Positions 54,219 to 62,474 of a DNA stretch of 64,000 bases are shown in pieces. Position 1 is the stretch's first letter. Every line of letters begins with the position of its first letter. This DNA comes from Verrucomicrobiota bacterium (lineage in GTDB: Bacteria; Verrucomicrobiota; Verrucomicrobiia; Verrucomicrobiales; DEV007). Below the pieces are notes generated by a model, which had not been told where the DNA came from, did no database searches, and was given only the letters and a program-made list of their open reading frames with translations. The stretch lies in the NCBI GenBank assembly GCA_020630975.1, contig JAHDID010000001.1, positions 203,687 through 267,686 of the forward strand, written 5' to 3'. Position numbers and translations under genes: made by a program.

Positions 54219-54695
54219 ATGCCTAAGTCAGCACCCACACCCGTCCCGACCTCCGATTTCGATGGTCGCATCTCCATCGTCGCCTCTCGCTACAATGCGA
54301 CCTACACCGACGCCCTAGTCGATTCCGCAGAGCAGACGATCGCGTCGCTATGCCCGCAGGCGGAGGTGCAACTGGTGCGAGTGCCCGGCGCCTACGAGAT
54401 ACCCGTAGTCGTGGAAAAGCTGGCCAGCGATCATGAAAACCCGCCAGCAGCGATCATAGCCCTGGGCGTGATCATCCGTGGCTCCACTGCCCACGCCGAC
54501 CTGATCGCCGAGTCGATCACCACCAGCCTGCATCGCACCTCGCTCGACTACGTGCTCCCTGTGATCCACGAGGTCCTACTCGTCGAGAATGCTGAACAAG
54601 CCGAGACCCGCTCTCTGGGCGATGAGCTAAACCGAGGCCGCGAGGCCGCAGAAGCCGCCGTGGAGATGATCGGGGTGATGGCGAGTCTCGACTAG
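54219..54695 (+). CDS. ribH: 6,7-dimethyl-8-ribityllumazine synthase
   Basis: 158 residues. Conserved core: RISIVASRYNATYTDALVDSA, VRVPGAYEIPVVVEKLA, IALGVIIRGSTAHADLIAES (His92 is the family catalytic His), and C-terminal NRGREAAEAAVEMIGV. Condenses 5-amino-6-ribitylaminouracil with the 4-carbon phosphate to the riboflavin precursor. The usual TAHFEYV is TAHADLI here and the GVLT motif is changed (HEVLLVEN), so it is a divergent member. No other rib gene is adjacent and no FMN riboswitch fits in the short leader. Confidence 0.9.
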   Translation: MPKSAPTPVPTSDFDGRISIVASRYNATYTDALVDSAEQTIASLCPQAEVQLVRVPGAYEIPVVVEKLASDHENPPAAIIALGVIIRGSTAHADLIAESITTSLHRTSLDYVLPVIHEVLLVENAEQAETRSLGDELNRGREAAEAAVEMIGVMASLD

Positions 54696-54802
54696 ATATC
54701 GTGCATATCTCGGTAGCCCATCCGTCACTTGACCTTGGCGCTCCATCGTATTTTTTTAGATTCTAGAAAACACGCTAACCATCCATCTCACCACCACCAG
54801 TC

Positions 54803-55396
54803 ATGCAGCACTATCTCGCCCAGGAAGTCTTCGCCAACCAACACCTACTCAAGACCCTAGCCTGGGTCTTCACGATGATCTCGGGCGTCGCGAGTATCAC
54901 ACTGACGATCCACAAATTTGGCCTACCCAAGTGGAAACAGATCACCCTGATCTGTGGTGTGTTGGCCTTTGGGCTAGCAGTCGTCTTCTTTGTGATACCG
55001 CGGATGACGACATTCAATGGCCCTGCGATGCTCTCCGTCGAGGATACCCAGCATCTCCAGGCTCTGGCTAGCGAGCTGGGTGACTACTCTGGCGGCTATG
55101 AGAAAACCGAAGCCGGCTTTGTCTCCAAGCCCATGCGTGGCGAGGTAAACCGTGTGTCTGAGCATCTCTTTGCGGTGATGCACCCCGATGGCCACTTCGA
55201 TGCCATCTACAGCGGCGATTTTTTCACCGCACAGATCGATGGCAGCGAGGTCAGCTGCGAGCTCATCGATATGGGCGACGATCGTGTCCTGATCGTGCGG
55301 GGCGACGATACCGAGATCGTCAAACTCGGAGCAGACCAATCCAAGAACACTTTCAAAATCAAAAAAGTATCCGTGCAACAGCCGCGCCAGGCTTGA
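54803..55396 (+). CDS. Membrane protein, unknown, two helices and a soluble C-terminal part
   Basis: 197 residues with two hydrophobic helices (about 18-38 and 46-66), the second ending IPRMTT, then a soluble domain (about 70-190) rich in Asp/Glu and beta. A small Lys-rich tail. No family recognised. It is followed by two further plus-strand genes at 59 and 71 bases. Confidence 0.6.
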   Translation: MQHYLAQEVFANQHLLKTLAWVFTMISGVASITLTIHKFGLPKWKQITLICGVLAFGLAVVFFVIPRMTTFNGPAMLSVEDTQHLQALASELGDYSGGYEKTEAGFVSKPMRGEVNRVSEHLFAVMHPDGHFDAIYSGDFFTAQIDGSEVSCELIDMGDDRVLIVRGDDTEIVKLGADQSKNTFKIKKVSVQQPRQA

Positions 55397-55454
55397 TCCA
55401 CTGCACGATTTTTTTAACCGACTAACCGAACAACCTAATCGTCTCATCTATCCT

Positions 55455-55850
55455 ATGACATTTCGCAAACTATCCGCCCCCCTCATCGCTCTCGCTATCG
55501 CCGCTCTTTCACTCCCTGCTCTAGCCGACTCCGTAGGCGTCTCATTCGCTGGCGAAGCCGATCTACAGACCGCCATCTCAGAGGCTCTGACAGCCGAGGG
55601 ACACCAGATCGTAGACATCTCCGAGGCAGCCGAGGGCAAAAAAATGGACTCCGTAGCCGCGGCCGAGATCGGCAAAGCCACAGGTGCAGCCATCATCGTA
55701 TCAGGCAAAAAACTCGGCAATGTAATCGTGCTGAAAATCCTCAGCACCAAGAACGACACCGTGATCGGTGGCACCGCTGCCGATAGCGCCACCTGCGTCG
55801 AGCAGGTCAAAACTCTGCTCGCGGAGAATAAGGACAAACTGGGCGAGTAG
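55455..55850 (+). CDS. Secreted protein, unknown
   Basis: 131 residues with signal peptide 1-24 (ALA-DSVGV cleavage). Mature domain alternates beta/alpha (VGVSFAGEADLQTAISEAL, IIVSGKKLGNVIVLKILST), reminiscent of CsgG/TolB N-terminal or Lpp-type amphipathic folds but not assignable. Ala-rich and highly acidic. Confidence 0.6.
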   Translation: MTFRKLSAPLIALAIAALSLPALADSVGVSFAGEADLQTAISEALTAEGHQIVDISEAAEGKKMDSVAAAEIGKATGAAIIVSGKKLGNVIVLKILSTKNDTVIGGTAADSATCVEQVKTLLAENKDKLGE

Positions 55851-55920
55851 ACAGTAGCGCTTGCTACAATTGCCATAAATTATCATTTGATTACCAAGAG
55901 GTCGCAGCTGAGTATCAGAT

Positions 55921-57252
55921 ATGAGACTACACACACTTCGTCTTGCAGTCTTGGCCCTATCCCTCGCTTGCGCGGGACTAGCCCAAGCCCAATCCTCTCT
56001 TTTCGAGCTCAATTTTCCATCAAGCGACCACCCCTTCCCCGTCAATCAGGGAAGTGATAAGGTGAATCCAGGTATCGCGACTGGTTCCAGCTCAGGCCTG
56101 TACATGCGCTTTGGTGAAGATATCGCCAAGCTCTGTGCCAACTACGGTATCCCACTCACTTCTCAGGACCCGAACCGGTTCCGTTTCCCAAAATTCCGCT
56201 CCAATGTGTATGCCACTCAGGGCGGATTCGATAGTGTGAAGCGCCTCCGCTACGAGCGCGAAGTCCAGCTCGCCATTGTGCAGTCCGACCTACGCTACTT
56301 TGCCTCTCAGCGTATCAAAGACGAGTACGATGCCAAGAAGCGCGAAGCCTGGCGCCAGATCGCCGACGATATCAAACTCGTGCTGCCTCTCTATAAAGAG
56401 AAAGTCCACATCGTGATCCGCCCCGGCGACAAGCAGCGCTTCCGCGACCTATCCGACCTGATGAAAGCTGGCGCTCGCGTGAATGTGGGCTCGATCAGCT
56501 CTGGAGGCATGATCACCTGCCACATGATCCAAGAGATCGTCGCCAAATCACGTGCTTGGAAAGAAGCCGGCAACCGCACCTGGCAGCCGACCTACCATGC
56601 TACCAGCACAGCTCTCGACATGCTCGTCGGAAAGAACGCCACTGACCGCGTAGATGCTGTCATCCTCGTCGGCGGTGTGCCTTACCCTGCTCTCGAGCAG
56701 TATGGTCTCGATTGGGCGATCAAGAAAGGACTCTTCAAAGCCGGTGTCACCGAGGAGCCACAGCTCGCTCTACTACCTGTCGGACCAGAGGTCATGGACA
56801 TCCTCAGCCAGTCCGAGTTCGGTGGTTACCACCCGACTACCATCGACGTCACCAGCGGCTACAAGTTCCTCGGTCAGAATGCTCAGAGTGTGGAGACCGT
56901 CGGTGTCTATGCCTGTCTCGTGACTCACGCCGCCTACAAAGACGACGCCAAGCGCGACGGCCACAAGATCGACTGGGTGCGCCACATCCTATTCCGAGTG
57001 CTGACCAAACTCGATCCCTACAGCGACTACGGTCTACCACACGACTTCGGCGTGCCTAAGGCAGGCGACAAGTGGAAAGAAGTACGCGCAGTCGACGGCC
57101 TCACGACCGAGGCCAAGTGGGAAGAGCTCTACGGCTGGCCACGCCACGACGACGAGATCCTACGCCAGATGGTAGATCTCTGGGCCAAAGGCAGAAACGC
57201 CGACCGCTCCAGTAGCAACTCCAACATCGTCGACCCGATCACTCTTTTCTAG
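55921..57252 (+). CDS. TAXI-family TRAP transporter substrate-binding protein
   Basis: 443 residues, signal peptide 1-23. Signatures of the TAXI family: VQLAIVQSDLRYFASQR, VHIVIRPGDKQRFRDLSDLM and VNVGSISSGGMITCHMI, and later VDAVILVGGVPYPALEQY. TAXI proteins bind dicarboxylates or glutamate-like ligands for a fused TRAP membrane protein. No TRAP membrane gene is next to it, so this is an orphan binding protein or works with a distant partner. It has its own terminator. Confidence 0.87.
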   Translation: MRLHTLRLAVLALSLACAGLAQAQSSLFELNFPSSDHPFPVNQGSDKVNPGIATGSSSGLYMRFGEDIAKLCANYGIPLTSQDPNRFRFPKFRSNVYATQGGFDSVKRLRYEREVQLAIVQSDLRYFASQRIKDEYDAKKREAWRQIADDIKLVLPLYKEKVHIVIRPGDKQRFRDLSDLMKAGARVNVGSISSGGMITCHMIQEIVAKSRAWKEAGNRTWQPTYHATSTALDMLVGKNATDRVDAVILVGGVPYPALEQYGLDWAIKKGLFKAGVTEEPQLALLPVGPEVMDILSQSEFGGYHPTTIDVTSGYKFLGQNAQSVETVGVYACLVTHAAYKDDAKRDGHKIDWVRHILFRVLTKLDPYSDYGLPHDFGVPKAGDKWKEVRAVDGLTTEAKWEELYGWPRHDDEILRQMVDLWAKGRNADRSSSNSNIVDPITLF

Positions 57253-57290
57253 ATCGACACACTTTACGCCATATCAAAATGGCAAAATCG

Positions 57291-57326
57291 AAAGCCTACT
57301 TCCTCGTTTGGGAGTAGGCTTTTTTG
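57291..57326 (+). terminator. Rho-independent terminator after TAXI gene
   Basis: AAAGCCTACT pairs with AGTAGGCTTT (10-bp perfect stem, 12-base loop), followed by TTTTG. It lies about 40 bases after the stop of the TAXI gene. Confidence 0.95.
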
Positions 57327-57343
57327 TTACCCTATCCTGAGTA

Positions 57344-57676
57344 ATGCGTGGAAAGTTTTCTCTTTTTGGCATCGTAGTGATCGTGCATCTGCTCCTAAGC
57401 TGCATCGTCTCGGCAGCAGAAACACTGGCATGGTATGATATTTCACTCTTTGCTACTATCCCAGATTCAGTGCTTGAGCTCATTCGAGTGATCTACTTAC
57501 TACCTTTGAGATGGGCGGAAATTTCATCGCTTGTCTCACCTAAGGCCTTCGATTCGATGGCAGAGTATCTCTTGAATACAGCCTGCAACATCCTACTTCA
57601 GATCGGCAACGCCTTCACATTGGGCTTCCTGCTTTCACTAACAGTAAGGTCAGGACGAGCAAAACCTAGAACCTAG
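57344..57676 (+). CDS. Small membrane protein, unknown
   Basis: 110 residues with three likely hydrophobic segments (about 4-26, 35-53 and 80-100), the first resembling a signal peptide. No family recognised. Convergent with the next minus-strand gene (nine bases between stops). Confidence 0.55.
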   Translation: MRGKFSLFGIVVIVHLLLSCIVSAAETLAWYDISLFATIPDSVLELIRVIYLLPLRWAEISSLVSPKAFDSMAEYLLNTACNILLQIGNAFTLGFLLSLTVRSGRAKPRT

Positions 57677-57685
57677 CGCCAATGC

Positions 57686-58138
57686 TCACTGAATACGACC
57701 CGCCAATTTGGGATCGACACTATCTACCAAAAAACGAGACAGATACTCCAAGCGGTTCTGGCTCGCTCTCTCACTCATATATTCCCAAGCTTGCTGGAAT
57801 GCAGGGAGCTCAAAGTTGGCGGATAGGCCACGAGTCCACATCGTCCAAGTGGATGAACCAATGCGCCCCTGCGCTCTGAGAAATAACTGCGAGTTACACA
57901 GGTGAAAGTATTCATGAAAGGCAGCCAGAGACTCCTGCAGCTCGGAATCCGTCAGTGGCTCTCCCAAAAAGGCTTTCACCGGCAGCCGTGCGCATAGTTC
58001 CCTGTAATCGCGCCGCAACTGATCCTCAAACTGAGTCGCCGCCAACCGCTCGGAGTGCCAAAGTTGAAAAACAGCGATGAGCACACCGATAGCCGTAGCC
58101 GTCGATGCGACAGCAGTGATCCAGTCTAAAACATTCAT
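57686..58138 (-). CDS. Single-helix membrane protein, unknown
   Basis: 150 residues with one N-terminal helix (about 5-27, WITAVASTATAIGVLIAVFQL) then a soluble helical domain with conserved-looking Trp/Phe (EYFHLCNSQLFLRAQGRIGSST region, about 90-115). The layout recalls DUF4760-like proteins, which are small membrane-anchored helical proteins of unknown function. It is divergent from the selenoprotein-like gene. Confidence 0.55.
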   Translation of the reverse strand: MNVLDWITAVASTATAIGVLIAVFQLWHSERLAATQFEDQLRRDYRELCARLPVKAFLGEPLTDSELQESLAAFHEYFHLCNSQLFLRAQGRIGSSTWTMWTRGLSANFELPAFQQAWEYMSERASQNRLEYLSRFLVDSVDPKLAGRIQ

Positions 58139-58318
58139 GATTTTTGCGAAGTAAGGAAGCTAGCACACGACCTAGGCGCTTAACCACTACCGAAACTGAC
58201 TCCGATTGTAATGCTCGGAGAGCTCTCCGCCGAAAGCATCTACGCCCCACCCAATCGAGGGGCGCAGATGCTTGCATTGATTTCTCGGTAGCCTTGGGCA
58301 CAGTCTATGACTACGCCC

Positions 58319-58573
58319 ATGAAAGTCGAAATCATCTACTGCCCTATCTGAAAGTCCTATGGCGAAAAGGCGGCAAGTTATGCCGCCGCGATAGCAGAGC
58401 ATTTAGGGACCGAACCCAGTGTCAGAGGTGGACGCTGGGGCCAGTTCCAAATCTTCGCGGATGGGCAGGAAATCGCTCGGCGAGAGGGCAATTGGCTCTC
58501 CCTGATCCTCACCAAATCCGGCTGGCCGACCACCGAGCAGGTCATCGAACGAGTCACGAAAAACAGCCTCTGA
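58319..58573 (+). CDS. Candidate selenoprotein, SelW/Rdx-like, UGA read as selenocysteine
   Basis: From ATG 58319 one frame runs to the TGA at 58571-58573 with a single in-frame TGA at codon 11 (58349-58351). The product would be 84 residues: MKVEIIYCPIU followed by KSYGEKAASYAAAIAEHLG, then RGGRWGQFQIFADGQEIARR and a C-terminal helix TTEQVIERVTKN. The N-terminal strand-CxxU-helix, then the Gly-rich strand G.FQI.ADGQ.I match the Rdx (SelW/SelT/SelH, PF10262) fold with catalytic CxxU in place of CxxC. A GC-rich hairpin follows at 58369-58387. It would be a cytosolic thioredoxin-like redox protein. Twelve bases after its stop is a DUF899 thioredoxin-like gene with CxxC. A normal truncated 10-residue peptide makes no sense. 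Confidence 0.85.
58369..58387 (+). promoter_or_regulatory. bSECIS-like hairpin of the selenoprotein ORF
   Basis: GGCGGCA-AGTTA-TGCCGCC, a perfect 7-bp GC-rich stem with a five-base loop, starts 17 bases after the in-frame UGA, placing the apical loop 24-28 bases downstream. Bacterial SECIS elements lie just 3' of the UGA with the apical loop in this general range and bind SelB. The loop lacks the typical leading GG or GU of known bSECIS, so the assignment is inferred. Confidence 0.65.
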
Positions 58574-58585
58574 CCTCCATAGCCC

Positions 58586-59167
58586 ATGAGCACCACCACT
58601 GAAGACTGCGAAAAAAGATACGAGTCCATCATCGCCATCACAAAGAAGCTGGCCGAAGATGCTCGCAATGGAGAGCACCAGAAAATCGACCAGGATTTTA
58701 GCTTTCAAACCACCAGCACACCTATAACGCTGAGCGAAGCATTTGGCGAAAAATCGGACCTCATCATCATCCACAACATGGGCACTATCTGCTCTTGGTG
58801 CACGATGTGGGCGGATGGCTTCAATGGCATGATCGATCACCTAGCCGATCGCTCCGCCTTTCTGCTGCTATCGCCCGACATCCCAGAGACGGTTGAGGAA
58901 TTTGCCCAAGACCGTGGCTGGACATTCCCTGTGGCATCGGCCCGCGACTCAGGTTTCAATGAATACATCGCCTTTGGCGAAAGCGACGATGCCTACCCAG
59001 GCTTCTCGACTCTCCATAAAGATACCGATGGCACGATATGGAGGATCGCGACAGAGTGCTTTGGTGATTTCGATCTATTTTCGCCCGTCTGGCATATGAT
59101 CGCACGGCTGAAAGATGGCGTGGCCGACTGGCAGCCAAAGTTCAGCTACGAGGATACTAGCGAGTAA
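58586..59167 (+). CDS. DUF899 family thioredoxin-like protein
   Basis: 193 residues. Thioredoxin-like strand-CxxC: IIIHNMGTICSWCTMWADGF (Cys-Ser-Trp-Cys), then FLLLSPDIPETVEEFAQ and FPVASARDSGFNEYIAFG, all typical of DUF899. Role in redox or detoxification unknown. Starts 12 bases after the stop of the selenoprotein-like gene, so the two are co-transcribed and probably functionally linked as redox proteins. Confidence 0.85.
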   Translation: MSTTTEDCEKRYESIIAITKKLAEDARNGEHQKIDQDFSFQTTSTPITLSEAFGEKSDLIIIHNMGTICSWCTMWADGFNGMIDHLADRSAFLLLSPDIPETVEEFAQDRGWTFPVASARDSGFNEYIAFGESDDAYPGFSTLHKDTDGTIWRIATECFGDFDLFSPVWHMIARLKDGVADWQPKFSYEDTSE

Positions 59168-59357
59168 CTAGGGTGCGCCAGCCCACACTTCGCCCTTCGT
59201 CAGACCAGAAGTTGAAAGATCTGCCCCTTCTGGGCGTAATCTATCTGACCACTCAAATTTCTCGGAATTTCTAAGCTTGTTTTTCAATCAAAAGGCTTGA
59301 ACTAGAGCCGATCTGATTGTTTTTGTGGCCCCGTTCAATTTTTGTCCAATTTCACCT

Positions 59358-59642
59358 ATGTCTAAGACTGCCAAAAAATCAGCGAATGCTGAGAAAGAGG
59401 AGGAGTCCCCCCTAGCTTTTGAGGAAGCGCTCTCCCAGCTCGAGGCTATCGTGCAGGGCATGGAGTCCGATCAACTGCCCCTAGACGAGTTGATCAAAAA
59501 CTATGAAACGGGCACCAAGCTTTACCAAGTGTGCGAAAGCCGTCTCGACGAGGCACAAGGCCGAATCGAAGTGATCCGTAAAAAACGTGACGGCTCTGTG
59601 AAACTGGAAAGTCTAGAAACGACCGAAGCCACTAACGAATAA
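59358..59642 (+). CDS. xseB: Exodeoxyribonuclease VII small subunit
   Basis: 94 residues from ATG 59358 (MSKTAKKSANAEKEEE); an earlier start at 59325 only adds a leader. Family signature FEEALSQLEAIVQGMESDQL, LPLDELIKNYETGTKL, CESRLDEAQGRIEVI. Two long helices that bind XseA as several copies. Located 26 bases before dxs; the large subunit xseA is not in the window. xseB-dxs linkage is common in bacteria. Confidence 0.95.
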   Translation: MSKTAKKSANAEKEEESPLAFEEALSQLEAIVQGMESDQLPLDELIKNYETGTKLYQVCESRLDEAQGRIEVIRKKRDGSVKLESLETTEATNE

Positions 59643-59667
59643 TCCCTGAAAAACGTAACCTGAACCA

Positions 59668-61596
59668 GTGAAAGCACCGACAATGGAGAACTCCTTTGAA
59701 TACCAGGACATTCCTACCGAGGAACTGCCCAAAGCCGACACGGGTGATGCGGTAAAAGCCCTCCCCATGGAGGATCTGCCAAAACTGGCAGAGCGCATCC
59801 GTAGGACTCTGATCAGTAGTCTGTCCAAAACTGGTGGCCATCTGGGTCCCAATCTCGGTGTGGTCGAGCTTTCGATCGCTCTGCACCGTGTGTTCAACAC
59901 ACCCAAGGATAAGTTCGTATTCGATGTGAGTCACCAGGGCTACGTGCACAAGATGCTCACCGGCCGCTGGGATCAGATCGATACCATCCGCACCTACCAG
60001 GGTCTGAATGGCTTTCTGCTGCGTACGGAGAGCGACCACGACTGCTACGGGGCAGGCCACGCAGGTACAGCCGTATCTGCTGCTCTCGGTATGGCTGCCG
60101 CTCGCGACCTAAAAGGCGGCGATGATCATGTGGTGGCTGTCGCTGGCGATGCTGCTTTCACCTGTGGCCCCACTTTTGAGGCGCTAAACAACATCACCGA
60201 ATCGACCAAAAAGTTCATTCTGATCCTGAATGACAACGAGTGGTCGATCGATCGAAACGTCGGTGCTGTCGCCAAATATTTCCACGCGCTCCAGACTAGC
60301 TCGACTTTCGATCACATCCGCGATAGGGCTGCTGGCTTTGTCGAGAAAGTAGCTGGCAAAGGCGTGCGCGGTATCGCCTCCAAAGTCGAAGAAGGGGCCA
60401 AAAACCTACTCTTCCCCAATGTCCTTTTCGAGAAGTTTGGTCTGCACTACTACGGCCCTATCGACGGGCACGATGTGGACCTACTAGTGAAGACCCTCGA
60501 CTTTCTGAAAGATCAGGACGAACCGGTGATCCTGCACATCATCACCGAGAAGGGCAGAGGCTATGAGCCAGCCAAAGCCAACCCCATGAAGTTTCACGGT
60601 CTAGGCTCCTATAAAACTGAGACCGGCGAGACCCCGCCATCCGATCTACCGACCTTCTCACAGATCTACGGGGAGAAACTGGGCGAGTTTGCGACCGAAG
60701 ACGAAAAGATCACCGCGATCACTGCTGCCATGCCAAATGGTACCGGCCTCACCGGTTTCCGCAGTCAGGTCCCTGAGCGCTACTTCGATGTCGGCATCGC
60801 CGAGGAGCATGCCGCACTATTTGCCTGTGGTCACGCAGTCCAAGGGCTGAAGCCATTCCTCACCATCTACTCCACTTTCTTCCAGCGTGCCTATGATATG
60901 GCGATCCACGACATCGCCCTGCAGGAGCTACCAGTCCGCCTCTGTATGGACCGTGCAGGTCTGAGCGGCGACGATGGTCCGACCCACCACGGTCTGTTCG
61001 ACATCGGCTACATGCGCCACATCCCCAACTGGGTCTTCATGCAGGCCAAGGATGAAGAAGAATTCACCGACATGCTGTGGACCATGGCCCAGTATGATGA
61101 TGGCCCATCTGCGATCCGCTACCCACGCGGTGCTGGCACTGGTGCCAAGCCTAAAGCGCAGCCTGAGATCCTCGAGATCGGCAAAGCAGAAGTCGTCGAG
61201 ACTGGTACCGATGTGGCGCTGATCGGTCTAGGGAATATGTTCGAAATGGCGGAGGCCACCAAGGCTATGCTGGAGGAGCGCGGCTACTCGGTAGCCCTGA
61301 TCAACCCACGCTGGATCAAGCCTCTCGATGAGAAGTGCTTCATCGAGTATGCCCAAACTTGCTCTGTGCTCTGCACTTTCGAAGATCACAGCTTAGCCAA
61401 TGGTTTTGGCTCATCGATCATCGAGCTCCTGCACGATGCAGGTATATCGACACCGGTCGAGCGTATCGGCTGGCCGGATACCTTTGTCGAGCATGGCAAG
61501 CCAGACATCCTACGCGCCAACCACGGACTGACTGCCGAAGCTGCGGTGAAGAAAGTCCTGCAGCATCTACCTGAGCGAGCAGTCGTGGCAGCCTAG
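59668..61596 (+). CDS. dxs: 1-deoxy-D-xylulose-5-phosphate synthase
   Basis: 642 residues from GTG 59668. Thiamine-diphosphate enzyme: SKTGGHLGPNLGVVELSIAL, VFDVSHQGYVHKMLTGR, GDAAFTCGPTFEALNN with N..ND of the metal site (ILNDNEWSID), pyrimidine-domain GTGLTGFRSQVPERYFDVGI, and the C-terminal transketolase domain. It makes DXP from pyruvate and glyceraldehyde-3-phosphate for the MEP isoprenoid pathway. The catalytic pair is altered relative to E. coli (HQGY instead of HQAY, GHAGTAVS instead of GHSSTSIS), a divergent branch. It ends overlapping the convergent gene by four bases. Confidence 0.88.
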   Translation: MKAPTMENSFEYQDIPTEELPKADTGDAVKALPMEDLPKLAERIRRTLISSLSKTGGHLGPNLGVVELSIALHRVFNTPKDKFVFDVSHQGYVHKMLTGRWDQIDTIRTYQGLNGFLLRTESDHDCYGAGHAGTAVSAALGMAAARDLKGGDDHVVAVAGDAAFTCGPTFEALNNITESTKKFILILNDNEWSIDRNVGAVAKYFHALQTSSTFDHIRDRAAGFVEKVAGKGVRGIASKVEEGAKNLLFPNVLFEKFGLHYYGPIDGHDVDLLVKTLDFLKDQDEPVILHIITEKGRGYEPAKANPMKFHGLGSYKTETGETPPSDLPTFSQIYGEKLGEFATEDEKITAITAAMPNGTGLTGFRSQVPERYFDVGIAEEHAALFACGHAVQGLKPFLTIYSTFFQRAYDMAIHDIALQELPVRLCMDRAGLSGDDGPTHHGLFDIGYMRHIPNWVFMQAKDEEEFTDMLWTMAQYDDGPSAIRYPRGAGTGAKPKAQPEILEIGKAEVVETGTDVALIGLGNMFEMAEATKAMLEERGYSVALINPRWIKPLDEKCFIEYAQTCSVLCTFEDHSLANGFGSSIIELLHDAGISTPVERIGWPDTFVEHGKPDILRANHGLTAEAAVKKVLQHLPERAVVAA

Positions 61597-62435
61597 AAGG
61601 CATCCAGAATCGGCACCAACCAAGCTTCCACTTGGCCACGCAAGCTGTCGGGAGCGAAGGTGTACGCTGCGAAGCAACAGGCTGCGAGTAGACACACTGC
61701 AGCTACTGGGTGCACCCACATGGGTATTGGCTTCTTCACCTTTTCCGGTTTGAGCTGAAACCCATCATCCGTCGGACCGACATCCATACCTCGCACCTTT
61801 TTGCGTTCACGATTGAGCAGACTCGATAGCGGATTTGTTTTGGATGTATCCTCGATGTATTCCTGTTTCGCCATATTCACTGTAGGCGGAGCAAGTGTAG
61901 GCGAACTACTCTCCACCTCAGCCGATGCACTCTCCTCAGCGATTGAGAATGGCGATGCGAAGAGCCCACCTTCCGTCAATCTTTGAGCAGTGGGCTGCTC
62001 AATAACCGCAGCCTGTGCTTGAGGAGTCGCCGCAAAGGCAGATGTCTGCACCTCTGGAGCTGTCTGCGGCCGCGCGTGATCTGACAACGCTCTCGAAAAA
62101 CCCCACTGCCCTGTCGCAGGTGCGGCAACCTGAGGTAATGACTGCGGCTGCGACTGAGCATCATCTCTAGTCGGAGCGACAGTGTGATGCCCCACCGGCT
62201 GCGTTGCAGGCGCTGGGCTCATACTGGATAGAAAGGGCGATGCAGGCGGATCGACCAGCTCTGCAGCAAAGGTACCTGGGCCAGTCTCTCGCCCAACTAT
62301 CTTCACATCGCATTTCGTGCAGTTCCCCTCTACTCCGAGGAACTGATATGGGAGTGCCATTGGGTGCTGACAGGTCGGACACTGTAGCTTCAAAATCTCT
62401 CCACCTCTGTGGAGTTGAATCGCTTGTTGGCTCAT
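61593..62435 (-). CDS. Zinc-ribbon and tail-anchor protein, unknown
   Basis: 280 residues. N-terminal zinc-ribbon like CPTCQHPMALPYQF and CTKCDVKI (four Cys at about 19-40), then a long Pro/Ala/Gln/Thr-rich low-complexity region (about 60-215), basic LLNRERKKVRGMD and a C-terminal membrane helix (about 245-262), followed by EAWLVPILDAF. It thus seems to be a C-terminally anchored cytosolic protein. Same architecture as its neighbour upstream, perhaps a paralogue; no function proposed. Confidence 0.65.
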   Translation of the reverse strand: MSQQAIQLHRGGEILKLQCPTCQHPMALPYQFLGVEGNCTKCDVKIVGRETGPGTFAAELVDPPASPFLSSMSPAPATQPVGHHTVAPTRDDAQSQPQSLPQVAAPATGQWGFSRALSDHARPQTAPEVQTSAFAATPQAQAAVIEQPTAQRLTEGGLFASPFSIAEESASAEVESSSPTLAPPTVNMAKQEYIEDTSKTNPLSSLLNRERKKVRGMDVGPTDDGFQLKPEKVKKPIPMWVHPVAAVCLLAACCFAAYTFAPDSLRGQVEAWLVPILDAF

Positions 62436-62474
62436 GGCTACCTAAATTTTATCTTAATCTGGGAAACACCCTAC

